From an uncultured Oscillibacter sp. (GTDB lineage Bacteria > Bacillota > Clostridia > Oscillospirales > Oscillospiraceae): DNA of 64,000 nt. The notes beneath the pieces are model-generated. The model was not told the DNA's origin. It saw only the letters and a program-made list of their open reading frames with translations, and did not search any database. The stretch spans positions 35,987 through 99,986 of the forward strand of contig CAJTSM010000010.1 of the NCBI GenBank assembly GCA_910578935.1, read 5' to 3'. The translations under genes and the position numbers were made by a program. This document shows, in pieces, positions 43,068-51,603 of this stretch; the stretch's first letter is position 1, and each line of letters starts with the position of its first letter.

Positions 43068-43679
43068 CTACTCCTTCTCTTCCTCCTGCCGGTCATCCAT
43101 GATCTCCCCATTTTCCCCAAAACGCATCTGGCCGTCGGCCTCCGGGTCCAGGGGGTCCTCTTCCTCAGAGGGTTCCGTCAGCTCCGGCAGATCCTCCAGG
43201 CTTTTGAGGTGAAAGGCCCGGAGAAACTGCTTTGTGGTCCGGTACAGCCGGGGCCGCCCCGGCACTTGCAGCCGTCCGCACTCCTCTATCAGGTCCCGAT
43301 TCAGCAGCAGACTCATGGTATAAGAGCTGTCCACACCCCGAATTTGATCCACATAGGCCCTAGTCGTGGGCTGATAGTAGGCAATGATGGTCAGGGCCTC
43401 CAGGGCCGGCTGGCTGAGCTTGGCCGGCTTGCGGACCTCCAGGGCCCGATGTACCACGCCGGCAAACTCCGGGGCAGAGCAAAGCTGCCAGCTGTCCTCC
43501 ATTTGGACCAGGCGGATCCCCCGCTGGTCAAACGCGTAATGGTCGCCCAGGTCTTTCAGCGCCCGCTCTACAGCGGGGCGGGCCAATTCCAATGTTTCGC
43601 TGAGACGTTTCACATGCACCGGCTCACCGGAGGCAAACAGAATCGCCTCCACAGCGGACTCGATTTCCTTTCTCTCCAT
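43068..43679 (-). CDS. scpB: Segregation and condensation protein B
   Basis: 203 residues with two winged-helix domains: ESAVEAILFASGEPVHVKRL at the start and LSQPALEALTIIAYYQPTTR near residue 88, then GRPRLYRTTKQFL. ScpB dimers join ScpA and SMC in the condensin complex. AAGGAGG precedes the ATG. The C terminus is acidic. Confidence 0.95.
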   Translation of the reverse strand: MERKEIESAVEAILFASGEPVHVKRLSETLELARPAVERALKDLGDHYAFDQRGIRLVQMEDSWQLCSAPEFAGVVHRALEVRKPAKLSQPALEALTIIAYYQPTTRAYVDQIRGVDSSYTMSLLLNRDLIEECGRLQVPGRPRLYRTTKQFLRAFHLKSLEDLPELTEPSEEEDPLDPEADGQMRFGENGEIMDDRQEEEKE

Positions 43680-43689
43680 GAGGTCCTCC

Positions 43690-44484
43690 TTAGGTTTCCT
43701 CCGCCTGGGTGGCGAGATGTTCCGGCGGGTCCCCCACCTGACGGACGGTGCATTCCGACTCTGAGCCTGTCAAATGCAAAACATGGGACCGGCAAAGTTC
43801 CAGCACTGCTAAAAATGTCGCCACAATTTCACTGCGGCTCCGGCTCCCATGAAAGAGCTGAAGAAAGCGGGTGACGGTCCCGTCCTTCAAGCGGCGCAGG
43901 ATATCCAGGGCCTTCCGCTCCACAGGGTAGGGCTCATGCTGGGCGATTTCCTGGAAGGCCGCTTTCGGCGGAGGCAGCTTCCGCTCCGCTCTGGCCTGAA
44001 GCTCCCGCATGGCCCGAAGAAGGTCCCGTGGGCGGTGGTCATAGAGAATCTCCCCCGGTTCCAAGGGCTCCGGCCCTCGGATCCAGATGCTGCGCCCAAA
44101 TTCCCCCAAAGGCGCCAGACGTTCTGCCATAGCTTTCACATAGGCGTAACTCTCTCCCCGGCGGCGCTCCTCCAGGGATTGAATCAGAGCCTCCATCTCG
44201 CTTTTGGCCTCCTCGTCTTCGATGGAGAGGAGCATCCGGGTTTTCAGGTAAACCAGGTGGGACGCCATGGCGGCAAACTCGCTGGCCACTTCCAGGTCCA
44301 GCTCCTTCCGCCGGTCCAGCCAGCTTAAGTACTGGTCGCAGATCAGGGAGATGGAGATGTCCTGAATCTCCATCTTGTTCTTCCCCAGCAGGAATAAGAT
44401 CAGGTCCAGGGGGCCCTCAAAGTCCTGGAGTTCTTCCGTCCGGGAGTGGACCACCTTTTCCAATTTGAATACGGGACTATCCAA
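43690..44484 (-). CDS. scpA: Segregation and condensation protein A
   Basis: 264 residues, kleisin family. LQDFEGPLDLILFLLGKNKMEIQDI near the N terminus (binding the SMC neck) and the C-terminal winged helix with SRSEIVATFLAVLELC (binding the SMC head). Adjacent to scpB. Confidence 0.95.
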   Translation of the reverse strand: MDSPVFKLEKVVHSRTEELQDFEGPLDLILFLLGKNKMEIQDISISLICDQYLSWLDRRKELDLEVASEFAAMASHLVYLKTRMLLSIEDEEAKSEMEALIQSLEERRRGESYAYVKAMAERLAPLGEFGRSIWIRGPEPLEPGEILYDHRPRDLLRAMRELQARAERKLPPPKAAFQEIAQHEPYPVERKALDILRRLKDGTVTRFLQLFHGSRSRSEIVATFLAVLELCRSHVLHLTGSESECTVRQVGDPPEHLATQAEET

Positions 44485-44524
44485 GAAGTCCCCTCCTTTT
44501 ATCCGGTGTAGAACCCGTCCCCTT

Positions 44525-45184
44525 TTAGAGGCACAGCTCCAAGAAAAACCAGTAGACCCCCTGAATGGCCCCGCTGATGAGGTCCCCTGTGACGCCGAAC
44601 CAGCTCAACGCCAGCAGCAAAAACATACCGTAGCGCTCGTAGCGCATCAGACCAAAGTAAGTTCGATCCGGCAGGAAGGCCCCCAGCACCTTGGCCCCAT
44701 CCAGGGGCGGAATGGGCAACAGGTTAAAAAGCCCCAATCCGATGGACAGCGGGGCCGCATAAAGATGCAGGAAAATGTACAGCAAATAAGCAGCGCCGTC
44801 CTCGACCATAACCAAGCCGTCCAGCACTTTGTGGCAGAAGAGCATCGCCAAAAAGGCCAGCAGCAAATTGGAAACCGGCCCCGCCAGGGCGGTGAGGGCC
44901 ATACCCTGCTTCGGCTTTTTAAAATACCGGGGGTCCACCGGCACGGGTTTAGCCCAGCCGAAACCCGCGAACAGCATCATGGCCAGACCCAGCCAGTCAA
45001 TATGCCGCAAAGGATTCAAGCTCAAACGGCGCCGGTCCCGGGCGGTCGGGTCCCCCAGGGCATAAGCCGCCAGACCGTGGCAAGTTTCATGGACCGTCAG
45101 GCAGAGGAGGACCGCCAAGACCCGCAGGGCCGTGTCCTTCAGGAAATACCAGTCGATGGATCGAATCAGACCGCCAAGGTCCAT
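44525..45184 (-). CDS. Site-2 protease-like M50 zinc metallopeptidase (rhomboid-unrelated)
   Basis: 219 residues, five to six membrane segments. The zinc site is HETCH (residues 32-36, HExxH) in a membrane helix, and the third ligand lies in NLLPIPPLDGAKVLG near residue 150. This is the short SREBP/S2P form without a PDZ domain. First gene of the scpA-scpB operon; this order is seen in many Firmicutes. Substrate unknown. Confidence 0.9.
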   Translation of the reverse strand: MDLGGLIRSIDWYFLKDTALRVLAVLLCLTVHETCHGLAAYALGDPTARDRRRLSLNPLRHIDWLGLAMMLFAGFGWAKPVPVDPRYFKKPKQGMALTALAGPVSNLLLAFLAMLFCHKVLDGLVMVEDGAAYLLYIFLHLYAAPLSIGLGLFNLLPIPPLDGAKVLGAFLPDRTYFGLMRYERYGMFLLLALSWFGVTGDLISGAIQGVYWFFLELCL

Positions 45185-45210
45185 GCTCTTCCCCCTTTCA
45201 CAGTTTTTTC

Positions 45211-45239
45211 ATTATAACAGTTCCCGGAATAAAATACAA
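45211..45239 (-). promoter_or_regulatory. Sigma-A promoter of the M50-scpA-scpB-ytfJ-dacF-rluB operon
   Basis: Minus-strand TTGTAT (45234-45239), 17-base spacer, TATAAT (45211-45216). Confidence 0.82.
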
Positions 45240-45250
45240 GGGAAACCGTG

Positions 45251-45278
45251 AAAAAGGCCCGCCGAAAGCAGCGGGCCT
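45251..45278 (-). terminator. Terminator of sigG
   Basis: AGGCCCGC and GCGGGCCT around an 8-base loop; TTTTT on the minus strand, five bases after the sigG stop. Confidence 0.85.
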
Positions 45279-45282
45279 CAAA

Positions 45283-46053
45283 TCAGATATTTTTTTTGAT
45301 GGTGTTGATGGCTCCCTTTTCCAAACGGGAAACCTGGGCCTGAGAAATGCCAACCTCTGCGGAAACCTCCATCTGGGTCTTCCCCTCATAAAACCGGAGG
45401 GAGAGGATACGCCGTTCCCGGTCGTCCAAACGCTTCAAAGCATCCTTCAAAGCAATCCGGTCCGTCCAGTGTTCGTCGGTATTCTGGGTATCCCGAACTT
45501 GGTCCATAACGCAGAGGGCATCGCCGCCGTCGGAGTATACCGGCTCATAGAGGGATACAGGGTCTACAATGGCGTCCATGGCGAAAACCACGTCCTCCCG
45601 GGGGATATCCAGCTCCTTCGCGATCTGTTCCACTGTGGGCTCCCGCTGTGTCTCGGCTATCAACCGTTCCCGGACCTGAAGGACCTTGTAAGCCGTGTCC
45701 CGCATGGAACGGGAAACCCGGATCGCACTGTTGTCCCGGAGATAACGGCGGATTTCTCCAATAATCATGGGCACGCCGTAGGTAGAAAACTTTACCGGCT
45801 GCCGGATATCGAAATTGTCGATGGCCTTGATAAGTCCCACACAGCCCACTTGAAAGAGGTCGTCCACATTCTCCCCCCGGCTGGAAAAACGCTGAATCAC
45901 TGACAGCACTAACCGGAGGTTCCCCTCAATAAGCTGGCGGCGGGCTTCCTGGTCCCCCTCCTTCGTCCGGCGAAGCAGAGCCATGGTTTCCTCATTTTTC
46001 AGCACCTTCAGTTTGGCGGTGTTGACTCCCGCAATCTCGACTTTTCCCTGCAT
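45283..46053 (-). CDS. sigG: RNA polymerase sigma-G (forespore, late)
   Basis: 256 residues. The N terminus MQGKVEIAGVNTAKLKVLKNEE is the sigma-G hallmark. Region 2: GNLRLVLSVIQRFSSRGENVDDLFQVG; region 4 helix-turn-helix: KTQMEVSAEVGISQAQVSRLE. It directs late forespore gene expression after engulfment. Monocistronic. In many spore formers it lies next to spoIIGA-sigE, which are not seen here. Confidence 0.94.
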   Translation of the reverse strand: MQGKVEIAGVNTAKLKVLKNEETMALLRRTKEGDQEARRQLIEGNLRLVLSVIQRFSSRGENVDDLFQVGCVGLIKAIDNFDIRQPVKFSTYGVPMIIGEIRRYLRDNSAIRVSRSMRDTAYKVLQVRERLIAETQREPTVEQIAKELDIPREDVVFAMDAIVDPVSLYEPVYSDGGDALCVMDQVRDTQNTDEHWTDRIALKDALKRLDDRERRILSLRFYEGKTQMEVSAEVGISQAQVSRLEKGAINTIKKNI

Positions 46054-46390
46054 AAAAGCCGCCCCCTGCTCAGAAATTCCCCTTACCCCTGCGCAGCTGC
46101 CGGCACGTCCTTTTTTGAAAGCGGCGTGCTCTTGCGGGTGCTCCTTTTTCCGCCTCCACGGCGAAGGTCAGAGACGGACAGAAAAAATTCCCCCTCCAAC
46201 TGAATCTCTCCGCAGCGCGCCCTCTATGGACAGCGCCTCGGGGTTTCGGTTGAATTTTTGGGTGTCCGGTCCAAAGGGATGTTCTAAGCAGAGTATCTCC
46301 AGAGGCGGTTTTTCCTATACTGGGACCTTTTGTCAGAATAGGACGGCCCAAGAACCGCATAGGGTGGTTTCAAGAAAGGAGTTGAGTTCG
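46054..46390. other. sigG-ylmC divergent intergenic region
   Basis: 337 bases without a convincing gene. On the minus strand GTATA (46316-46320), 15 bases, then GGAGATACTC (46291-46300) resembles the forespore sigma-F/G pattern (GYWTA-N16-GGnnAnAnTW) and may drive sigG, though it implies a leader of about 240 bases. Confidence 0.35.
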
Positions 46391-46669
46391 ATGCAGTTCC
46401 GGTTTCGGGACCTCCGGCGGAAGGAGGTCATCAACATCAACGATGGCTGCCGTTTAGGATTGGTGGCAGACGTGGATCTTCGAGCCCCGGAGGGGCAGAT
46501 TATTGCCATTGTGGTCTACGGACCCGCCCGGTTTTTCGGGCTCTTCGGGCGGGGAGAAGAATTCTACATCCCCTGGGACTGCATCCAGCGGATCGGAGAC
46601 GACATCATTCTTATTGACAAGCCGTTTCAAAAGCGGGACCCCGGGCTGGAGCGGAAACGAAGGCGCTAA
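46391..46669 (+). CDS. ylmC: YlmC/YmxH family PRC-barrel protein
   Basis: 92 residues. FRFRDLRRKEVININDGCRLG and DVDLRAPEGQIIAIVVYGPA followed by DCIQRIGDDIILID are the YlmC/YmxH signature, a single PRC-barrel. In Bacillus and Clostridia such genes are sporulation-controlled, but the biochemical role is unknown. The ATG at 46391 has AAAGGAG 9 bases upstream. Its stop overlaps the convergent lysR stop by four bases. Confidence 0.88.
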   Translation: MQFRFRDLRRKEVININDGCRLGLVADVDLRAPEGQIIAIVVYGPARFFGLFGRGEEFYIPWDCIQRIGDDIILIDKPFQKRDPGLERKRRR

Positions 46670-47559
46670 GCTTTTCCTCCCTCCGCCAGCGCTTCCCGCA
46701 GCAGCCCTAAAAACAATTCCATAGCCGGGGTGATCCAACGTCCTTTCCGCCAAGCGCATAAAGCCGGAGCGGGAACACCGGAGATGGGAGCCTCCAGTTC
46801 CACCAGCCGCCCGTCCGCCAGCTCCTCCGCCGCCACGAAACGGGGCAGGTAGGTAAACCCCAGATTGCTCATGACACATCGCTTGATGGTTTCAATGCTC
46901 CACAATTCCAGCGTCACATCCAGCTCAATCGCCCGCTGACGGAGATATGCCTCCAGGCGGCGGCGGAAAATGCTGTCCGGCTCGTCGGTGACCAGTGAGG
47001 CGGCTTTCCGCCGGCCCGGAGTCGTAAAGTCCGGTTCCGTGAAACCCGGGGAGGCCAGCAGCACAATGTCATAACTCCCCATGGATTCTACCTCCAGCGC
47101 CTCCCGGTTCCAGTCCATGTCATAGCCCACCCCCAAGTCGCAGGCCCCGGTGCGGACGCCCTGGGGAATCTGCATGCAATTACAGCTCCGGACAATCAGC
47201 CGGACCTGGGGCGCCCGCTCCCGGAAGGCCCGAATCACCGGCTGCATCCGATAGCACAGCAGCGTCTCCGCCATGTCCACCCGGAGAGTTCCCGTTGGGA
47301 CCCGGCCCGACCGCCCGCACTCCAGAAGACGGTCCGCCGCCTCCAGCAGCTCCCGGGCCTGGGGCAGTATCCGCTCCCCCGCTTCCGTCAACGCCATTCT
47401 CCGGCCCACCCGCTCAAAAAGGGGAACGCCCAGCTCCTCTTCCAATTGCTGAATCTGGACGGTGATGGTGGACTGCGTATATCCAAGCCGCTCTGCCGCT
47501 CTTTGATAGCTCCCCTGGTCTACTACCGTCTGAAAGGTACGGAGATTTTTCAGCTCCAC
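46666..47559 (-). CDS. LysR-family transcriptional regulator
   Basis: 297 residues. N-terminal winged helix: LKNLRTFQTVVDQGSYQRAA then YTQSTITVQIQQLEEELG; C-terminal effector domain similar to periplasmic binding proteins. The GTG at 47559 follows GGGAGG with 8-base spacing; an ATG at 47580 lacks a site. It is divergent from a LysE exporter, which it probably regulates in response to an amino acid. Confidence 0.9.
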   Translation of the reverse strand: MELKNLRTFQTVVDQGSYQRAAERLGYTQSTITVQIQQLEEELGVPLFERVGRRMALTEAGERILPQARELLEAADRLLECGRSGRVPTGTLRVDMAETLLCYRMQPVIRAFRERAPQVRLIVRSCNCMQIPQGVRTGACDLGVGYDMDWNREALEVESMGSYDIVLLASPGFTEPDFTTPGRRKAASLVTDEPDSIFRRRLEAYLRQRAIELDVTLELWSIETIKRCVMSNLGFTYLPRFVAAEELADGRLVELEAPISGVPAPALCAWRKGRWITPAMELFLGLLREALAEGGKA

Positions 47560-47593
47560 TCGTATTCCCTCCCCATTCATTGATTTTATCAAT

Positions 47594-47644
47594 AGTATAC
47601 TTTAAAAACTTTCGCTTTTCAAATGAAATTCTTTCTGCTATGAT
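47594..47644. promoter_or_regulatory. Divergent overlapping promoters of lysR and lysE
   Basis: Minus: TTGAAA (47617-47622), 17 bases, TATACT (47594-47599). Plus: TTTTCA (47616-47621), 17 bases, TATGAT (47639-47644). The two -35 hexamers lie on top of each other, so only one polymerase can bind at a time. Confidence 0.7.
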
Positions 47645-47676
47645 GGGTGCATCTCAAACAAAGGACGGTGCCCGTC

Positions 47677-48270
47677 ATGCCATTGTCTCTGCTTCCTTCT
47701 TTCCTGCTCTACTGTTATGTAGGGGCGATTACCCCCGGCCCTGCCAATCTCTGCTGTCTCTCCACCGCCCTGCGGTATGGCAGGGGCCCCGCCCTGCGGC
47801 AGTGGCGGGGGCTGTTCACCGGCTTTTTCACCGTGTCTATGGCCGCTGTGATGATTACCTATTTCCTGGGCACAGTACTGAACCAGTATGTGGGTCTGCT
47901 GTCCTGGGTGGGGGCGGCCTATCTGTTGTGGATGGCCTGGCACACCCTCCGTTCTTCCTCCGGGCCGGAGGGACAGGCTCCCAAGGCCCCGGGTTTCCTC
48001 TCCGGCCTGCTGGTAAACCTGACCAACGTAAAAGTTATGATCTTCTGCCTGATGGCCCTAGCCTCTTATGTTCTGCCTTTCACCGGCTCTTTCCGGAGTC
48101 TGCTGGCAGTGGGGCTGTTCCTGCCTTTCACCGGTCCTCTGGCCAACCTGGTCTGGCTGTTTGCGGGGGCGGCGCTGCAACGGCTCTTCGCCAGCCACCG
48201 CAAAGCCGCGGATATCGTCTGCGCCGCCGCCTTGGCCCTGTGCGCCGTCAGTTTGGTCCTGCCCCATTGA
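47677..48270 (+). CDS. LysE-family amino acid exporter
   Basis: 197 residues, six membrane segments. The family signature near the N terminus is AITPGPANLCCLSTAL, and GLLVNLTNVKVMIF near residue 120 matches the LysE/RhtB loop. Exports an amino acid or derivative. The ATG at 47677 follows AAAGGA; a GTG at 47647 is also in frame. Controlled by the divergent LysR protein, presumably. Confidence 0.88.
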   Translation: MPLSLLPSFLLYCYVGAITPGPANLCCLSTALRYGRGPALRQWRGLFTGFFTVSMAAVMITYFLGTVLNQYVGLLSWVGAAYLLWMAWHTLRSSSGPEGQAPKAPGFLSGLLVNLTNVKVMIFCLMALASYVLPFTGSFRSLLAVGLFLPFTGPLANLVWLFAGAALQRLFASHRKAADIVCAAALALCAVSLVLPH

Positions 48271-48294
48271 GACGGGGTACATACTGATAATTCT

Positions 48295-48326
48295 GAGGAG
48301 AGGGCCCCAGTCCTCTCCTCTGTTTT
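48295..48326 (+). terminator. Terminator after lysE
   Basis: GAGGAGAGG and CCTCTCCTC pair around an 8-base loop, followed by TTTTT. Confidence 0.85.
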
Positions 48327-48339
48327 TCTCTTCTTCTAT

Positions 48340-48368
48340 TTGCATTTTCCCGTTCAATGGGGTATGAT
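48340..48368 (+). promoter_or_regulatory. Sigma-A promoter of the mtnA-like/aldolase operon
   Basis: TTGCAT (48340-48345), 17-base spacer, TATGAT (48363-48368), about 50 bases before the start codon. Confidence 0.78.
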
Positions 48369-48419
48369 GAGAAAAAGACCTGACGGGACTCCGCTCCTGT
48401 CGCAGAGGAGGCGCGGTGC

Positions 48420-49472
48420 ATGAAACGGATGGATGAGGGGATGCCCTTTCTCTTGCGGTACGAAAATGTGGCCTGGTATGAGGACGGGAAAGTCCGCATC
48501 CTGGACCGCCGGGTCTACCCCCGGGAAGTCCGGTTTGAGGTCTGCGAAACCTACAGCCAAGTTGTCCAGGCCATCGCGGACATGGTGACCCAGAGCGCCG
48601 GGCCCTATACCGCCGTGGGCATGGGCATGGCCCTGGCGGCGTACCAGATCCGGGACAAGGGGAAGGCGGAACAGGCCGCCTTTCTCCGCCGGGCGGCCCA
48701 TGAACTGGCCCATGCCCGGCCCACCACCGCCAACCGCTACGGTAAAATCACCTTTCGCTGCGCCGCTGTGGCGGAAGCGGCGCTAGAGGCGGGACGCGAC
48801 CCCATCTCCGGCATTGTAGAGGACACACTGGCGTCTCTGGGACGGCGCTACAGTACCATGCAGCTGGTAGGGGACCGCCTGGCGGAACTCATCCCGGCGG
48901 GTGGAACGGTCCTCACCCAGTGTTACGGGGAAACCATCATCGGGACCCTGATCCGGGCCGCCCGCCGGTGCGGCAAGTCCTTCCGGGTGTTCTGCGCGGA
49001 AACCCGGCCCTTCCTTCAGGGAGCCCGGCTCACAGCCAGCTGCTTTGCCCAGGCGGGCTTTGACACCACGGTCCTCACGGACAATATGGTGGCTTACGCC
49101 ATGGAGCGGGAGGGTGTTGATCTTTTTACCTCCGCCGCGGACACCATCGCCCGGGACGGGCACATTGCCAACAAAACCGGTACGTTCCAAATCGCCATCC
49201 TGGCAAAGTATTTCGGCGTTCCCTACTATGTCACCGGCATCCCCGACGGGGACAAGCGGTCGGCGGAGGACATCGTGATCGAGCAGCGGGACCCCGGGCC
49301 GGTACTCACCTCCTGGGGCATTCCCAACACCGTCCCGGAGGTCAAGGGCATCTACCCTTCTTTCGATCTAACGCCTCCCCATTTGATTTCCGGGGTGGTG
49401 ACGGACAAGGGGGTTTATGTACCTTACCTGCTGGACCGGTACTTTGACTCGGAGGTCCGGGAATTTTATTGA
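48420..49472 (+). CDS. MtnA/eIF-2B-like sugar-1-phosphate isomerase
   Basis: 350 residues of the eIF-2B/MtnA fold. Landmarks: GPYTAVGMGMALAAYQ near 60, RPTTANRYG near 100, the catalytic Cys in VLTQCYGETIIGT near 165, and Asp in SAADTIARDGHIANKTGT near 240. MtnA isomerises 5-methylthioribose-1-P or 5-deoxyribose-1-P to the ribulose form. The usual CNxG is CYGE here, so substrate may differ. GAGGAGG lies 8 bases upstream. Coupled to a class II aldolase as in the DHAP shunt. Confidence 0.82.
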   Translation: MKRMDEGMPFLLRYENVAWYEDGKVRILDRRVYPREVRFEVCETYSQVVQAIADMVTQSAGPYTAVGMGMALAAYQIRDKGKAEQAAFLRRAAHELAHARPTTANRYGKITFRCAAVAEAALEAGRDPISGIVEDTLASLGRRYSTMQLVGDRLAELIPAGGTVLTQCYGETIIGTLIRAARRCGKSFRVFCAETRPFLQGARLTASCFAQAGFDTTVLTDNMVAYAMEREGVDLFTSAADTIARDGHIANKTGTFQIAILAKYFGVPYYVTGIPDGDKRSAEDIVIEQRDPGPVLTSWGIPNTVPEVKGIYPSFDLTPPHLISGVVTDKGVYVPYLLDRYFDSEVREFY

Positions 49473-49485
49473 GGAGGCGCCAGCT

Positions 49486-50151
49486 ATGCTATTGCAAAAC
49501 GAACGGGAGCTGGTGGTGGAGTACGGCAAGCGGATGAGCGCCGACCACCTCTGCACCGGCACCAGCGGAAATATCAGCGTCTATGTCCCGGAGCAGGGCC
49601 TCATGGCCATCAGCCCCTCCGGCATCGGCTACTTCGACACCCGGCCGGAGGACGTGGTGGTGACGGATTTGGAGGCCAGGATTGTGGAGGGAACCCGAAA
49701 ACCCTCCAGCGAGTGGGCGCTCCACACCCTCTTTTACAAAAATAAGCCCCACATTCGGGCCGTGGTTCACACCCACTCCATGTACTGCACCACCTTTGCC
49801 GTGCTGGGCCGGCCCCTTCAAGCCGTTCATTACGCCGTCGCCGGCGCGGGAGCGGCGGAGATCCCCTGCGCGCCCTACTATCCCTTCGGCACCCTAGAGC
49901 TGGCGGAGGCCGCTGTGAAGGCCGCCGGAGACAGCGACGCCGTGCTGCTGGGAAACCACGGGCTGGTGGCCTGCGGGAAGGACCTGGCCGGGGCCTACGG
50001 GCTGGCGCTGAACATGGAGTACGTGGCGGAGCTGCAATACCGGGCCCTGTGTGTCGGATCACCCAATATCCTCAGCAAAGAAGCTATGGATGATGTGATG
50101 GAACGGTTCAAATCTTATGGACAGCCGGATGGAAAGAAACCAGGCTATTGA
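49486..50151 (+). CDS. Class II aldolase (fuculose-1-phosphate aldolase family)
   Basis: 221 residues. Zn ligands in VVHTHSMYC near residue 93 and GNHGLVACG near 155; catalytic Glu in SSEWALH near 73; TGTSGNISVY near the start binds phosphate. With the upstream MtnA-like isomerase it would split 5-deoxy- or 5-methylthio-ribulose-1-P into dihydroxyacetone phosphate and an aldehyde. GAGGAGG precedes the ATG, 13 bases after the isomerase stop. The sugar kinase and nucleosidase are not in this window. Confidence 0.88.
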   Translation: MLLQNERELVVEYGKRMSADHLCTGTSGNISVYVPEQGLMAISPSGIGYFDTRPEDVVVTDLEARIVEGTRKPSSEWALHTLFYKNKPHIRAVVHTHSMYCTTFAVLGRPLQAVHYAVAGAGAAEIPCAPYYPFGTLELAEAAVKAAGDSDAVLLGNHGLVACGKDLAGAYGLALNMEYVAELQYRALCVGSPNILSKEAMDDVMERFKSYGQPDGKKPGY

Positions 50152-50160
50152 CCGGAGTGT

Positions 50161-50198
50161 AAAAAGCGGCGGGACGCACATGCGTCCCGCCGCTTTAA
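50161..50198. terminator. Bidirectional terminator between aldolase and xanthine dehydrogenase genes
   Basis: AAAGCGGCGGGACGCA and TGCGTCCCGCCGCTTT form a near-perfect palindrome with A/T flanks. Confidence 0.88.
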
Positions 50199-50200
50199 GA

Positions 50201-50707
50201 TTACTGGGGCAGCTCCTTCCCCAGCCGTTTATACATGGTCTTCTTCACTGCCCGGAGGATGTTTTCGTACCCGGTGCAGCGGCACAGGTGGCCGGAGAGA
50301 AGCTTCCGAAGCTCGTCGTCCGTGTACTCCTTCCCGCTCTCCAGAATCTCCACCGCCGTCAGGATGAAACCCGGTGAACAGAAGCCGCACTGAATGGCCG
50401 CCTCATCCACAAAGGCCTGCTGGATATCGCTGAGCTCCCCGTTGGGGCCCAGGAGGCCCTCCAGGGTCCGGACCTTTTTGCCCTCCGCCCAGACGGCCAG
50501 GTAGATACAGGAGTTGAAGGCCTCTCCATCAATCAGGACATTGCAGGCCCCGCACTCTCCCACCTCACAGCCCTTTTTGACGGAGGTCATCCGAAAGTCG
50601 TTTCGCAGCATGTCGGTGAGGCTGGCCCGAACGTCCACCGTCCTCTCCACATCCTTGCCGTTAAGGTTGAAATGGACAGTCTGATATTGCATCTCGTGTC
50701 TCTCCAT
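50201..50707 (-). CDS. xdhC: Xanthine dehydrogenase-type [2Fe-2S] subunit
   Basis: 168 residues with eight cysteines of the two [2Fe-2S] clusters: CEVGECGACNV near residue 47 and IQCGFCSPG...HLCRCTGY later. It passes electrons from the molybdenum centre to the FAD subunit. The ATG overlaps the stop of the FAD-subunit gene (TAATG); an ATG five codons later is also possible. Last gene of an A-B-C operon. The real substrate could be another purine or heterocycle. Confidence 0.92.
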   Translation of the reverse strand: MERHEMQYQTVHFNLNGKDVERTVDVRASLTDMLRNDFRMTSVKKGCEVGECGACNVLIDGEAFNSCIYLAVWAEGKKVRTLEGLLGPNGELSDIQQAFVDEAAIQCGFCSPGFILTAVEILESGKEYTDDELRKLLSGHLCRCTGYENILRAVKKTMYKRLGKELPQ

Positions 50708-51588
50708 TACAGCGCACCTCCCGCCAGTTTCACGGACTCGATGAAGGCCCGCTTCGCGCTCTCCACGGCGATGTGGAGACGGAAATCTTTCGCCGCCCGC
50801 CAGGAGTCCCGGGGATTGATGTCTTCTTTAACAGCCTGGGCAAACTCCTCTGCCAGCTCCAGGCTAACGGGGCGGCCCTTGGCTAATTCCTCGGCATGAG
50901 CGGCCCGCAGGGGCACAGGACCCGCCACGCCAAAAGCGACTCTTGCCCGCTCCACGTATCTTTTGTCGGCGGAGAGACGGACATTGACGGAGGTCCCCAG
51001 GGTGGCGATGTCCATAGCGTTTCGCATGGCGTACTTGATATAGTGGCCAAAGCAGTTTTCATAGCTCTCTTTCGGGATAAGAATAGCGGTCTGGATCTCC
51101 CCTTCCCGGACATCCACCTTGCCCGCCTTGATATAGAAATCATGGATGGGCTGGCGGCGGACGCCCTCCGGCCCCGTCAGCTCCACAATCGCGTCCCAGG
51201 CGTGGAGGGTGGAGGCGGAGTCGGCGGAGGTAACGCCGTTGCAGGTGTTTCCGCCAATGGTGCCAATGTTTCGAATTTGGGGACCGCCCACCTGGTCCAC
51301 GGCCTCGCCCAGGACATTGATGTACTTTTGAATCAGGGGGTCCCGGGTGATGTGGGAGAAGCTGGTCAGGGAACCGATGCGGAGGGTTCCGTCCTCCTCC
51401 AGGGATACGCCCCGGATCTCATCCAGAGTCTGGATGGAGATCAGCTCCGCCCCGGCCCGCTTGCCCTCCCGCATCTGGACCAGCACGTCGGAGCCTCCGG
51501 CGATGATCTGGGCCTCGGGATGGGCAAGGCGCAGGGCCACGGCGTCTTTCACGCTCTTGGCCTGATATAAGGCTTTCATATCGTACAT
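50707..51588 (-). CDS. xdhB: Xanthine dehydrogenase-type FAD-binding subunit
   Basis: 293 residues of the CO-dehydrogenase/XDH flavoprotein family. AQIIAGGSDVLVQMREGKR near residue 27 and the FAD loop NIGTIGGNTCNGVTSADS near 107 are clear. It receives electrons from the iron-sulfur subunit and reduces the final acceptor. GGAGGG precedes the ATG, 15 bases after the large-subunit stop. Confidence 0.92.
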   Translation of the reverse strand: MYDMKALYQAKSVKDAVALRLAHPEAQIIAGGSDVLVQMREGKRAGAELISIQTLDEIRGVSLEEDGTLRIGSLTSFSHITRDPLIQKYINVLGEAVDQVGGPQIRNIGTIGGNTCNGVTSADSASTLHAWDAIVELTGPEGVRRQPIHDFYIKAGKVDVREGEIQTAILIPKESYENCFGHYIKYAMRNAMDIATLGTSVNVRLSADKRYVERARVAFGVAGPVPLRAAHAEELAKGRPVSLELAEEFAQAVKEDINPRDSWRAAKDFRLHIAVESAKRAFIESVKLAGGAL

Positions 51589-51603
51589 ACGCTTGGCCCT
51601 CCT

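Noticed and set aside
46070..46360. A 96-codon minus-strand frame upstream of sigG
   Set aside because: Arg/Gly-rich composition, no ribosome-binding site and no protein-like pattern; treated as intergenic.
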